NCBI RefSeq assembly: GCF_030463535.1
Contig: NC_132878.1
Span: 94,732,339 to 94,796,338, forward strand
DNA: 64,000 nucleotides
Direction of reading: 5' to 3'
Source of the DNA: Salminus brasiliensis
Taxonomy: Eukaryota; Chordata; Actinopteri; Characiformes; Bryconidae
In this document: positions 43,328 to 53,954 of the stretch, piece after piece
Position numbering within the stretch: the stretch's first letter is position 1
Layout of the letters: every line of letters begins with the position of its first letter
The notes under the pieces: generated by a model
What the model was told of the DNA's origin: nothing
Seen by the model: only the letters and a program-made list of their open reading frames with translations
Databases searched by the model: none
Made by a program: the position numbers and the translations under genes

Positions 43328-43406
43328 TTTCCGTTCCACCTTAAATGGTACAGCAGGCCTGAGGCACCAGAATGTAAATGCTGCATCATTTAAGGTGGAA
43401 CGGAAA
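43328..43406. repeat. Perfect 20-bp inverted repeat (hairpin) upstream of exon 1
   Basis: tttccgttccaccttaaatg at 43328-43347 is exactly complementary to 43387-43406. The loop is about 39 bases, in which cagcag and ctgc may extend the stem. It lies 110 bases upstream of the CEACAM-like start codon. Confidence 0.85.
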
Positions 43407-43714
43407 AGTCCAAAGAGAAGCTGGTTGATATGAAATAAAGAAGTTTAAGCACGTTTAAACCCGTATTCTGAGACTGAGATACATATGAAAGTGCACTCAC
43501 TGTACTGCCTTCTGTTAGCAGTCATGTTCCACGCATATCCAGCTGGAGAACCGCACTGCCTGCTACAGTGGCGGCAGTAGGAAAGAGAAGCATGACGTCT
43601 TCCAGACTGCCTCTCGCTCCTCTTCCTGATTTTCCAGTTTGTCCTGTGAGACACACCTGTTTTTAGCAGCTTAGCTGTAAGGCTAACACACATTGCTCTC
43701 TATCTGAATCTCAG

Positions 43715-43960
43715 TGGACCTGTTGATAAAAGGTGTGGTGTGAATAAATCAACTGTGGGAGCAATTGTAAGAAAATGGAAGACATACAAGACCATTGATA
43801 ATCTCCTTCGATCTGGGGCCCCACGCAAGATCTCATCCCGTGGGGTCAAAATGATCATGAGAACGAAAAACAAAAATCCCAGAACTACACGGAGGGACCT
43901 GATGAATGACTTGCAGGGACCAAAGCCCCAGCTCTCTGCACTCACACTACGCCGAGAGTT
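43715..43960 (+). mobile_element. Tc1 transposase HTH fragment
   Basis: The plus strand encodes GVNKSTVGAIVRKWKTYKTI, then LLRSGAPRKISSRGVKMI and KNPRTTRRDLMNDL. This is the end of the first HTH and the start of the second HTH of a Tc1 transposase. No catalytic domain follows; at about 43957 a MITE piece begins. It is dead. Confidence 0.75.
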
Positions 43961-44080
43961 AGTGAGGTCAGGATGTTGGATGTTGACCACCACCCCACCT
44001 CATCCCCAGCTCCCTAAACTTATCCCACCCATCATTGCAGAGAACACAGTTCCAGTGCTTTACAGCCCTATAGCCCCGAC
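43957..44080 (+). mobile_element. MITE fragment
   Basis: Landmarks gttagtgaggtcaggatgtt, gaccaccaccccacctc and gagaacacagttccagtgct are shared with the MITE copies at 10205-10345 and 9065-9200. Confidence 0.55.
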
Positions 44081-44108
44081 TGGCATATATATATATTGTT
44101 TTTTAATA

Positions 44109-44109
<1 letters not shown>

Positions 44110-44144
<35 letters not shown>

Positions 44145-44145
44145 T
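44110..44145. repeat. (GT)n microsatellite
   Basis: About 30 bases of GT alternation. Confidence 0.9.
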
Positions 44146-44324
44146 GTGAGACACACAGACAGATGGGTAGCTATAGTAAATTGTATCAGTAGTTGTATCA
44201 TAATCTGTATTTATATCATTATATAACATGATTCTATTAAAACATGTTATTATATCATTTATGATGGTTTAAAATAATAAAATAAACTAAAATGTAATTA
44301 ATTAATTACTGACAGGGTAAACAC

Positions 44325-44389
44325 ATCTGTCTATCTATCTGTCTATCTGTCCTTCTGTCTGTCTATCTATCCATCTATCTATCTGTCCT

Positions 44390-44421
<32 letters not shown>

Positions 44422-44495
44422 TCTGTCCTTCTGTCCTTCTGTCTGTCTGTCCATCTATCTGTATGTCTGTTTGTCTATCTGTCCATCTATCTGTA

Positions 44496-44584
<89 letters not shown>

Positions 44585-44640
44585 GTCTATCTGTCTGTCT
44601 GTCTGTCTGTTCTATCTGTCTGTTCTGTCTGCTGTCTAGG
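44325..44640. repeat. (GTCT/ATCT)n tetranucleotide array
   Basis: About 310 bases of ctgt, ctat and ccat tetramers. The open frame through it is a repeat artefact. Confidence 0.92.
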
Positions 44641-45591
44641 CTGGGCTTTGTTGTGTGTGGCTTCTGAGGTCAATGATGCTGTAGGTCTGCTGTGTGCATG
44701 TTAGTCCACTAGGTGGCTCTGGTGGTTCTGTAGAAGATAGACATGAATGTACCAGGTAGTGCTGGGTTTATACAGGGCAGAGTTCCCAAAACTTGATACT
44801 GGAGCATGGATGGGTTGGTTCAGCAGCAGGATTGCTTTCGTGTTGTTCACACCTCTTAGCTTTCAGCTTTAGCGTTCTGGACCAAAATGACCAGCGAATA
44901 CAGCAAATACAGGAAATCAACACTCCTGTAGTTTTTGCTCGGCCAAAAAAAAAGGGTCACTGCGTACAGGTAGTAACTAATGGCCAATTAGATGGTCATC
45001 CAATTTCCTGGAAAAGTGACGTAACAGTGTTTCATCTGGAAAGTTCATGACCAGGGGGTTGACGTAAACAAATCAAAAGAAGGACATGCAGGAGAAAGTG
45101 AAAGTGCTGGACATGTGGGTGTGCCTGAAATTACGAGCAGTGTTCAGAAGCAAATGGGAACTCAGCCCCAGCGGGAGAGATCAGCCCGTGGACAAATCCC
45201 AGCTATTTATGATGGTTTAAAACAATCAAAGCAGGTAGATGTAGACCAATAGTGGAGGTGAGAAGGCAGGACTCAAGCAGTTTGACCATTGGTTGATGTA
45301 GAAGCAGGGAGACTCATTAGAGCAGGCCACCTTTTTCCAGCCCAGATACTTGTGGGCCCTCTGAAGGCACTTTTACCGGTGGACAGGGGTTAGCATGGGC
45401 CAACAGTGACCTGTATTTTGTTGTATAAATTTATTTGAATATTGTTTAGGATGATGTTCAAATACGTGTCTGTATTTATTATGATTAGATAATGGTGACA
45501 AATAACCTTTGCAGCATTTTCATCTAGCTAACTTATAGCCATTTAAATTTATCTGGAGTTTATTTAAAAAAAAAAATTAAAAACAATTTTA

Positions 45592-47100
45592 AGAACCTCG
45601 AATATCTCCGTCAGGCCAAATGTTTGAACCCCAGGCAGGCTAGGTGGTCCCTGTTTTTTGCCAGGTTCCAGTTCCATATATCTTAGACAGGGCTTCCGTA
45701 ATACTAAGGCGGACACTCTCTCACACATCCACCAAGCGGCGGATGGGGGAGAGACCGACCCGGTACCTTTACTGCCTTCCACCGTCTCAGTCGCGGCGAT
45801 ACAGTGGGACCTCGACACAGAGATTGCAGAGGCGCTCTCACACACCGTCATTCCCGCTGTGTGTCCCCCGGACAGGATCTATGTCCCTAGCGCATTTCGG
45901 GAGAGGCTCGTTGGTTGGGCTCATGCCTCCCCTGCAACCGGCCACCCAGGTGAGACCCGTACCTTTCACTTACTAGCAGCTAAGTATTGGTTTTAATTGG
46001 AATTAAGACATTCACCGTGTAGTCGCATCCTGTAGCACCAACGCACTTTGTAAGACACCCAAAGCGCTACCTTCGGGGAAGCTAATGCCTCTGCCCGTCC
46101 CTGACCGCCCGTGGTCTCACCTTTGTCACGGACCTGCCCGAATCGGAGGGTCACACGGTGGTTATGGCGGTGGTAGATCGCTTCTCGAGGGGGGTTAGGT
46201 TTATCCCGTTCCTGGCATTGCCCACAGCAATGCAGACGGCCCAAGCCCTGGTAGACCACGTCGGAATTACGGAATCCCAGAGGACATAGTGTCAGACCGA
46301 GGGGCACAGTTTACATCTCAGGTATGTGGGGCGTTCTGTGAGCACATGGGGGTGAGCGTGAGTCTCTTCTCCGGGTATCACCCACAGACCAATGGCCAGT
46401 GCGAGCGCACTAACCAGGAGCTGGGGAAGTTTTTGCGACTCTACTGTCAAGACTACCCCAGCGACTGGTCGCGGTATCTGGTCTGGGCCGAGATGGCCCA
46501 GAACTCGCTGAGGTGCACGACGACTGGCCTCACCCCCTGTCAGTGTGTTTTAGGCTATCAGCCCCCGTTGGCCCCTTGGACTGCTGCGGAGACCCGAGTG
46601 CCAGCAGTTGACGCATGGATGCAACGCAGTGAAGCCGTCTGGACGGAGACCCATCAACACATCTAGACCTTCCTGCGGCGCTACAAGACCCAGGCCAACC
46701 GGAACCGTGGGGAGACCCTGTCATACGCGTCGGGAGATCGCGTATGGGTCTCCACACGAGAAATCCGGACTGGGCCATCGCAAGTACATGGGTCCATTCG
46801 AGGTGGTAAAACACATTAATGATGTTTCTGTTAAAGTTCGTTTACCCCCGTACGAATCCACGTATCCATCCTGTGTTCCATGTGTCTCAGCTTAAGCCTG
46901 AGCCTGTGGAAGTTGAGGGGACCCCCGCTTATACGGTTCAGCGAGTACTGGACACCCGACGGCGTGGGGGCCGACTACAGTATCTATTGGACTGGGAAGG
47001 GTATAGTCCGGAGGAACGCTTCTGGGAACCGGCTAGTAACGTCCTGGACCCGGCTCTGGTCCAGGAATTCCACGAATGCCAGGGAGGGGGGCTGTCAGGG
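45592..47100 (+). mobile_element. Truncated Ty3/gypsy retrotransposon, integrase and chromodomain
   Basis: This starts inside the RNase H/connection region ([15 protein letters not shown] near 45600-45645). It passes through the integrase N-terminal zone (about 45900-45995) and a catalytic core with [30 protein letters not shown] and a following [12 protein letters not shown] (46289-46560). It ends with a chromodomain ([31 protein letters not shown], 46930-47045). Frames break near 45995, 46270 and 46660, and the gag, protease and RT parts are absent. It is a 5'-truncated, inactive remnant. A 3' LTR follows after a purine-rich tract at about 47080-47105. Confidence 0.88.
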
Positions 47101-47106
47101 GGGGGC

Positions 47107-47334
47107 TGTCAGGCCCGCATCGCTTAGCTCCCTGGCTACCTACCAGCCTCAGGTGGTTCTTCTGTTCTGCCCCGTTTATGTTGTCCCGAGTTTGTTTTCA
47201 GTTTTTCGTTTGACCCTGTACTTTGCTGCCACTTCTGGTTCTGTTTATGTTGTTGGTTTTAGTCATTAAATATCTTGCATTGCACTGTCCCTACAAGTGT
47301 TCCCTTGTCATTGTCTAGCCTAGCCAGTGTGACA
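47107..47334 (+). repeat. Putative 3' LTR of the gypsy remnant
   Basis: It begins tgtcaggcccgc and ends gccagtgtgaca, so TGTCA and TGACA form the short inverted ends expected of an LTR. It directly follows a G-rich polypurine-like tract. The length is 228 bp. No 5' LTR is in the window to confirm it. Confidence 0.65.
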
Positions 47335-47668
47335 GCTAGTCACCTTTAAAAAAAAGTCGCTAGATTTGTCGCTAGTCACTTTTTTAAAAAGTTGCTAGAT
47401 TTGTCGCTAGTCACTTTTTTAAAAAGTTGCTAGATTTGTCGCTAGTCACTTTTTAAAAAAGTTACTAGATTTGTCGCTAGTCACTTTTTAAAAAAGTTAC
47501 TAGATTTGTCGCTAGTCACTTTTTGAAAAAAAGTCGCTGGATTTGTCTGTTGTTGCTTTTTTTAAAAAGTCGTTAGATTTGTCGCTAGTCACTTAAAAAA
47601 AGTCGTTAGATTTGTTGCTAGTCACTTTAAAAAAGTCGTTAGATTTGTTTGTTGTCACTTTCCAGCCT
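47335..47668. repeat. About 36-bp minisatellite abutting the LTR
   Basis: About nine units of ctagtcactttttaaaaaag followed by ttgctagatttgtcg, with A-run and substitution variants. It begins at the base after the LTR end. Confidence 0.9.
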
Positions 47669-47989
47669 CTGCTGCCCAAGAGCGGAGTGCAGGCACATTG
47701 ATGAGGCTTTTAACAGCTATGTTAGCTGACGTTACTCCAGGGATGATGTTTCCTCTAAATTTTACAAAGACCTCGCCTACTTTAGCTAAACACTGACTGG
47801 AATATTTACTATACAACCCACAGAGTAGCCGTCCCACCCTGCAAAAACTAATTTCGGGCCTTGTGCTTCATGGATGGTAGTGACCGAATGGCACTTCCCT
47901 GTCATCCAACGATCACGCCCGTTTAAGGGTGTAAATCTCTCATGGGTCATACTAAGCGGTTATTGATTACACAGGATATTAATGACAGG

Positions 47990-48175
47990 GTTTAGGGTTG
48001 GCTGGAGCTGGAGTTGGCTGCCCATTGCTCTGGGTGTGTGTGTGTGTGCTCACTGCTCCTACTTTACCAGTGTGTGTGTGTGTGTGTGTGTTCACCACCA
48101 CAGATGGGTCAAATACGGAGGACACATTTCGCTGTACATAGTGCAGAGACAGTGACAGCACCTTTACTGTAAAGC
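47990..48175 (+). mobile_element. tRNA-derived SINE, head missing
   Basis: Body and tail words (gctggagttggctgccca, ctctgggtgtgtg, gacacatttcgctgtac) match the SINE at 25283-25580 from its middle onward. Confidence 0.75.
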
Positions 48176-48289
48176 CCCATGTACATGGGATCCTGGGGTA
48201 ATTCCCTCTTTCCCAGGGCTCCCAGGGTGAATTTATTCCAGACTGACCATGTCGAGCATAACTGGGTTTTGAAGCTGGTATGCTGGTCA

Positions 48290-48572
48290 ATCCAGCGTAA
48301 CCCTGCAGAGTGACCAACTAAGACAGCACCAGACCAGTATCATACCATCGTAATCCAGCAGAGATCATCTTAAACCGGCAGAGACCAGCTTAATCCAGAG
48401 GAGACCATCTTAAACCAGCAGAGATAATCTTAAACCAGTGGAGACCATCTTAATCCAGCGGAGACCATCTTAAACCAGCAGAGACCAGTTTAAAACCGGT
48501 GGAGACCGGCGGAGACCAGCTTAATCCAGCGGAGACCAACAGAGACCAGCTTAATCCAGCAGAAATTGAGTG
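48290..48572. repeat. Minisatellite (ccagcagagaccatcttaaa type)
   Basis: About twelve degenerate units of roughly 21 bp alternating ttaaaccagcagagaccat and ttaatccagcggagacca. Confidence 0.85.
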
Positions 48573-48784
48573 CTATTTTTTTTTCCAGCAGGGTTTTCAG
48601 GGCCATAATAACGTTAATTAGCGAAGTGAGTTAGCATAGCATCTCATGGGAGCAACTTGACGATTCTATCGACAATCTGAGCGCAGTGAAGTTTATCATC
48701 ACTGGGTCGTTTTGGAACACACATTCTTTCCAGATTGAATTGGAAGAAAGGCCGACTGCAGGGTTAGGGGCTCGATTTTTTACA

Positions 48785-48945
48785 CCCGTGACAATGAGAC
48801 TGAATGAAACACTTGAATTCAAAGATTAACAGGTGTGTCCCAATACTTTTGTCCATATATTATATATATGAAAGCACCCTGAGATTGAATTTGGTTACTG
48901 GAAATATGTGTGAGGGTCCGAAAGGGGGAACAAAAACCTTCAGAA
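48785..48945 (-). repeat. Inverted partner of 50010-50165
   Basis: The sequence here (cacaggtg-like words, aggtgtgtcccaatactttt, ttggttactggaaatatgtg) is the reverse complement of the stretch 50015-50160. It includes one terminus of the small MITE and its flank. The two arms enclose about 1.1 kb that contains the second copy of the 0.67-kb repeat. Confidence 0.75.
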
Positions 48946-49324
48946 ACTACCAAGGTCCTGGCCTCGCCGTCCTCATAGCTAGCTACGGGCATGATGCCAA
49001 CCGAGGAACCACTTGAATGCTTTAATGGTTCATATCTATGTTGGAAAACCTTTTGTAAATAAAGGAAGGTGCTGTTCTCTCATTAAGGGGACCAGAGTCG
49101 TTTACACTATTGAAGCCCCTTTGTTAGGAGTGTTCCTGAGCATGGACACCGGTGGCTCAAATGACATCATGCCATTGTGTGTATTCACATCTGTTGTTAT
49201 TCATTTCTGGGGTAGTTCGTCATAGGTGGGTATTGAGCGGAGATGTATAGTAAGGCAGTAGAAGTACTTCACTGCTTATTATAAAATTATTATAAAAATG
49301 CTATTATTATATAAATGCTACGAA

Positions 49325-50000
49325 TCATTTCAAACCCACAGTATCACCTCCAGAGCGCTAGATGGCGCTGTCACCGGGTTCGATGAAGCAGCCTCAGCAC
49401 TGAACAGAACAGGGGATCGAGCTGTGAGCTCTGCTGCTGCAGTGAGGACACTAATGCTAGAGCTCTGTTAGTTTATCTCCAGATGAAGAAGAAGAAGAAC
49501 CACCAGAAGAACCTCCTCCATCTTCACCTCCTGCAAATACTCGTATGTGTCTGAATGGGCTGAGATCTTTCAGCTGTAGTTGAGTTTACAGAGAGTGAAG
49601 CTCAGGGGTTTGAGCTGCTCTCCTCAATGGTTTTACAGATGAAACTCTTGTATGTGGCGGGTTGAGTCAGGTCTGAGTTTGATTAGAGAGTGAACTGAAG
49701 ACTCGTGTTCATGAACTCTGTCTTCTACAGTCCTGTCCTTCTACTACAGCCAGAGGAACTGAGACCGTCCTTAAGTCTGAGCATCTGAAATAATATAAAC
49801 ACTGATACCCAAACTTTTGACTGATTTAATAAGTAAGAACTACAGAACACAGTACTGTACTTTTACTTTCAGTACTTAAGTAGTACTTTTTAGAATACTA
49901 AACTACTTGCAGTACTTAAGTACTAAAAATTTGAGTACTTTAGTACTTCCACTTAATTACGGAGCCTAAAGAACTTCTACTTCTACTCAAGTCACTGTTT
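49325..50000 (+). repeat. 0.67-kb direct repeat, copy 2 (pairs with 37587-38250)
   Basis: It closely matches the intron 3 copy from tttcaaacccacagtatc to tactcaagtcac and carries the same CTCF-like core (49355-49368). Gaps between the copies are only a few bases. Confidence 0.88.
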
Positions 50001-50076
50001 TAATAGAGCACCTGTACCTCACACATATTTCCAGTTACCAAATTCAATCTTAGGGTGCTTTCACATATATACTATA

Positions 50077-50348
50077 TGGACAAAAGTATTGGGACACACC
50101 TGTTAATCTTTGAATTCAGGTATTTCATTCAGTCTCATTGTCACAGGTGTATAAAATCAAGCTCCAAGCCCTGCAGTCTGCCTTTCTTCCACACATCAGA
50201 GAAAGACTGGGAGGTTCTGAAGAGCTCACTGAACTCCAGTGTGGTTCTGTATGTAATAGGAGACATCTATGGGTTTAGAATGTCAGACGTCAGAAAAGCT
50301 CCTGTAGGTGTTGTGTATAGGTGTCCCAATACTTTTGTCCATATAGCT
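50077..50348. mobile_element. Short MITE with near-perfect TIRs
   Basis: It starts atatggacaaaagtattggg and ends cccaatacttttgtccatat, an inverted pair of more than 20 bases. The interior of about 225 bp has ttcattcagtctcattgtca and agaaagactgggaggttctg and is non-coding. A relative lies inverted at about 48785-48865. Confidence 0.8.
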
Positions 50349-50699
50349 TACCTTGTTTGGTCAGCACATGGCCCTCAACAAACCAGTCAATGTCTAGAAT
50401 GGGAAGATAGGTATATCATGCAACATCCTTTAGTGTTAAAGCTGCACTATATGGACAACAGTACTGGACGGAGCACCATCATCATTCTCAAGGGCTTTTG
50501 TTCCCCCTTTCGGACCCTCACACATATTTCCAGTTACCAAATTCAATCTGGAAAGAATGTGTGTTCCAAAAAGTCAGAGTCTCTAGTACTTCTGAGAAGA
50601 ATGGTGATCAGTGTTTGGGAGAGGACAATGGACAACAATATGCCAGGACTGATATTTCTTGTTCCATGGAAATTAGATCTAGGCTGAACACAGCCACAC

Positions 50700-52000
50700 C
50701 CAGCGTCATGCCAGAGTGACCTTATAAATGTGCTGCAGGTCCTGCATACTTTCAGTTTAACATCATAGGACTTCTGACAGAGTGATCAGGGTGCATTTAC
50801 CGAGAATATCACGTTCTTATGTAACAAAAAAATGGCACAAAGTTTGTGACCGCCTGCTGACATCACAGGCATCCATAGCCTGTCCTCGATCTCTCTCGGC
50901 GGGTAGGATGGACCTCCCTCTCCACCCATTACTCAGCAACCTTGCTAGCCAGTGTCTTGTGTCTTTTACTTGACGTAACAGAGCTGGTGATTAGTGTTTT
51001 CCTCCAAGCGTGTTGAGCCCAGTAGCGGCGGTTTAAGAAGATGGGGCGGAGGTTTATCTGACGCAGAGTAATCAGGGGCTGGCCATTACCCCTTCCAGCG
51101 CTGGGAACATCATGTGACGTGGGAGTCCTAGCCAGCTAGTCCCCACCCAGTTTGGTGACCCGTGGCCTTTATGCTGCTTTATGCTGGGAGCCAGGATTAG
51201 CCAGGATTATGCTGGCTAAATGTCACAAACCTCAATATTTACTATCGAAATCTTCAGCATTTGCTATCTCTCTCTCTCTCACTGTACTCCAAATCACCCG
51301 CTCTCCCTGAATTCTCAGCATCCTCATAGTTTTGCATGACCACCTCTTATCTGATCGGTAATTACTATCTCTGTCACTGCCATGTTTCTACTGTCAACAT
51401 GTAACACTCAGCAGGTTCCACTCCTCTCGAACAACACACCTGACTCAGCACCTGCACTGCTGAGGTGTACAACCCTGGAGACGTGCCCACAGCTCCTCCT
51501 CATAGCAGTCCAACCCCAACTTAAAAGATTACCCTGCCTCTGGCCTACAAACAACTTCAAATACACTCCTGGGGGGCTCCAGGTACGCTCGAAACTGTTC
51601 AGCCCTGCAGTGGAAAAGCAGCCTTCGCCTTCATACACACTTCAAACATTCAGACGCATTCTTGCAAACACTGACTACGCCTGCCTTCGGATGGCCTAGA
51701 GATGCAGTCAAGCAGGTTGTGAGGAATTTCATGCATTTCTATCTGCATATTGTGATTCATTCCAAGTGAAATGGTCCAATCTGCAGTCATGTGCTGTCTA
51801 ACTCTGCAGGAATCTTATATTACTGTGACAACCCCACCCATTCATACACCCATATTCATATATATAGATATAAATAGTAATAATAAGATGTGTAAATGGC
51901 AAAATGTAAACATTCTTATTAATTAAACAGGCATGTCTGTGTTTTATATTTACATGTATAATGACTACATATATACAGGGCCTAGGGGGTGGATATATAT
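50700..52000. other. Intergenic DNA, no supported gene
   Basis: Short open frames (for example 51382-51699 plus, 51408-51638 minus) have no recognised domain, splice context or codon-use signal. A (CT)n tract is at 51270-51285. Confidence 0.4.
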
Positions 52001-52001
52001 A

Positions 52002-53598
52002 CAAACCGGATTCCAAAAAAGTTGGGACACTAAACAAATTGTGAATAAAAACTGAATGCAATGATGTGGAGATGGCAAATGTCAATATTTTATTTTGTAA
52101 TAGAACATAGATGACAGATCAAAAGTTTAATCTGAGTAAATGTAACATTTTAAAGGAGAAATATGTTGATTCAAAATTTCACAGTGTCAACAAATCCCCA
52201 AAAAGTTGGGACAAGTAGCAATAAGTGGCTGGAAAAAAGGAAATTGAGCATATAACGAACAGCTGCAAGACCAATTAACACTAATTAGGTCAATTGACAA
52301 CATGATTGGGTATAAAAAGAGCTTCTCAGAGTATCAGTGTCTCTCTGAAGCCAAGATGGTAAGAGGATCACCAATTCCACTATTGTTGCGCAGAAAGATA
52401 GAGCAGCAATACCAGAATGGTGTTACCCAGCATAAAATAGCAAAGACTTTTAAGTTATCATCATCAACCATGCTTAACATCATCAAAAGATTCAGAGAAT
52501 CTGGAACAATCGCTGTGCGTAAGGGTCAAGGCCATAAAACTCTACTGGATGCTCGTGATCTCCGGGCCCTTAAACATCACTGCACCTCAAACAGGAATGC
52601 CACTGTCAAGGAAATAACAGAATGGGCTCAGGAGTACTTCCAGAAATCATTGCCAGTGAACACAATCCACCGTGCCATCCGCCGTTGCCAGCTGAAACTC
52701 TACAGTGCAAAGAGGAAGCCATTTCTAAGCAAGCTCCACAAGCTCAGACGTTTGCACTGAGCCAGGGGTCTTTTAAAATGGCGTGTGGCAAAATGGAAGA
52801 CTGTTCTGTGGTCAGATGAGTCACGATTTGAAGTTCTTAATGGAACACTGGGACGCCATGTCATCCGGACCAGAGAGGACAAGGATAACCCAAGTTGTTA
52901 TCAACGCTCCGTTCAGAAGCCTGCATCACTGATGGTATGGGGTTGCATGAGTGCTTGTGGCATGGGCAGCTTGCATGTCTGGAGAGGCACCATTAATGCA
53001 GAGAACTATGTTCAGGTTCTAGAACAACATGTGCTCCCATCTAGACGTCATCTCTTTCAGGGAAGACCCTGCATTTTTCAACAAGATAATGCCAGACCAC
53101 ATTCTGCAGCAATCACAACGTCATGGCTACGTAGGAGAAGGATCCGGGTACTGAAATGGCCAGCCTGCAGTCCAGATCTTTCACCTATAGAGAACATTTG
53201 GCGCATCATAAAGAGGAAGGTGCGACAAAGAAGGCCCAAGACGATTAAACAGTTAGAGGCCTGTATTAGACATGAATGGGAGAGCATTCCTATTTCTAAA
53301 CTTGAGAAACTGGTCTCCTCTGTCCCCAGATGTCTGTTTAGTGTTGTAAGAAGAAGGGGTGATGCCACACAGTGGTAAAAATGGCCTTGTCCCAACTTTT
53401 TTGGGATTTGTAGACACTGTGAAATTTTGAATCAACATATTTCTCCTTTAAAATGTTACATTTACTCAGATTAAACTTTTGATCTGTCATCTATGTTCTA
53501 TTACGAATAAAATATTGACATTTGCCATCTCCACATCATTGCATTCAGTTTTTATTCACAATTTATTTAGTGTCCCAACTTTTTTGGAATCCAGTTTG
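52002..53598 (+). mobile_element. Full-length Tc1-like element with long inverted repeats
   Basis: Flanked by TA (52000-52001, 53599-53600). Terminal inverted repeats of about 215 bp (52002-52216 and 53385-53598) start caaaccggattccaaaaaag. Both carry a second, internal copy of the caaaaaagttgggac word, so this too is an IR/DR element. It is unrelated in sequence to the element at 17382. The encoded transposase is frameshifted. Confidence 0.92.
52356..53378 (+). pseudogene. Tc1-like transposase with one frameshift
   Basis: The N-terminal frame starts at the ATG in MVRGSPIPLLLRRKIEQQ and carries the first HTH (GVTQHKIAKTFKLSSSTM) and second HTH (VKEITEWAQEYF, VNTIHRAIRR). It runs into a TGA at 52758. 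The catalytic half continues in another frame to 53378: Asp in WSDESRFEVL, Asp in FQQDNARPHSA, Glu in SPDLSPIENIWR, with 34 residues between the last two (DD34E), and a MVWGCMSACGMG glycine box. Only one frame change, in about 52740-52790, separates the halves, so the copy is young but broken. The upstream ATG at 52302 lies outside the conserved start. Confidence 0.88.
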
Positions 53599-53954
53599 TA
53601 TTTATATGCTCATAAACTCCTCTGTTCTGAGTAGATTCTCATCGGGAATCTGTCTGCAGCTCCGGTTCTTAAGGGAGGGGTTCACTCACAGTCTGGGGAT
53701 TTCCCCCGCATCCCCGCTCAGTGTAATCAAAAGCAGCATGGATACTGTTACCAAAGTAACACCAAACACATCTAATTCAGCACAGCAGTCAAGTGTCTTA
53801 GGCCCAGGCCCACGAAAACAATACGGGCGAGTCGACCCCAGTGCTCTCTGCAGCGAAAACTCTCAGAGTGCAGGAGATCTCTGCTTACTGTGGCTGTTTG
53901 CCACAGTTGTGTTTTTTTGGCGGTCCGAGGCTCTCATTGCAGTTACAAAGAAGC

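Noticed and set aside
44471-44704. Cys/Ser/Leu-rich open frame
   Set aside because: It is a translation of the GTCT/ATCT microsatellite.
45592-47334. Endogenous retrovirus with envelope
   Set aside because: The integrase plus C-terminal chromodomain and the lack of any envelope-like frame point to a Ty3/gypsy retrotransposon.
50055-50687. 210-codon plus-strand open frame
   Set aside because: It runs through a MITE with near-perfect TIRs and repeat flank; no domain or splice signals.
51382-51699. 105-codon plus-strand frame in 51.4-51.7 kb
   Set aside because: No signal peptide, domain or splice context; an antisense frame of similar length overlaps it.
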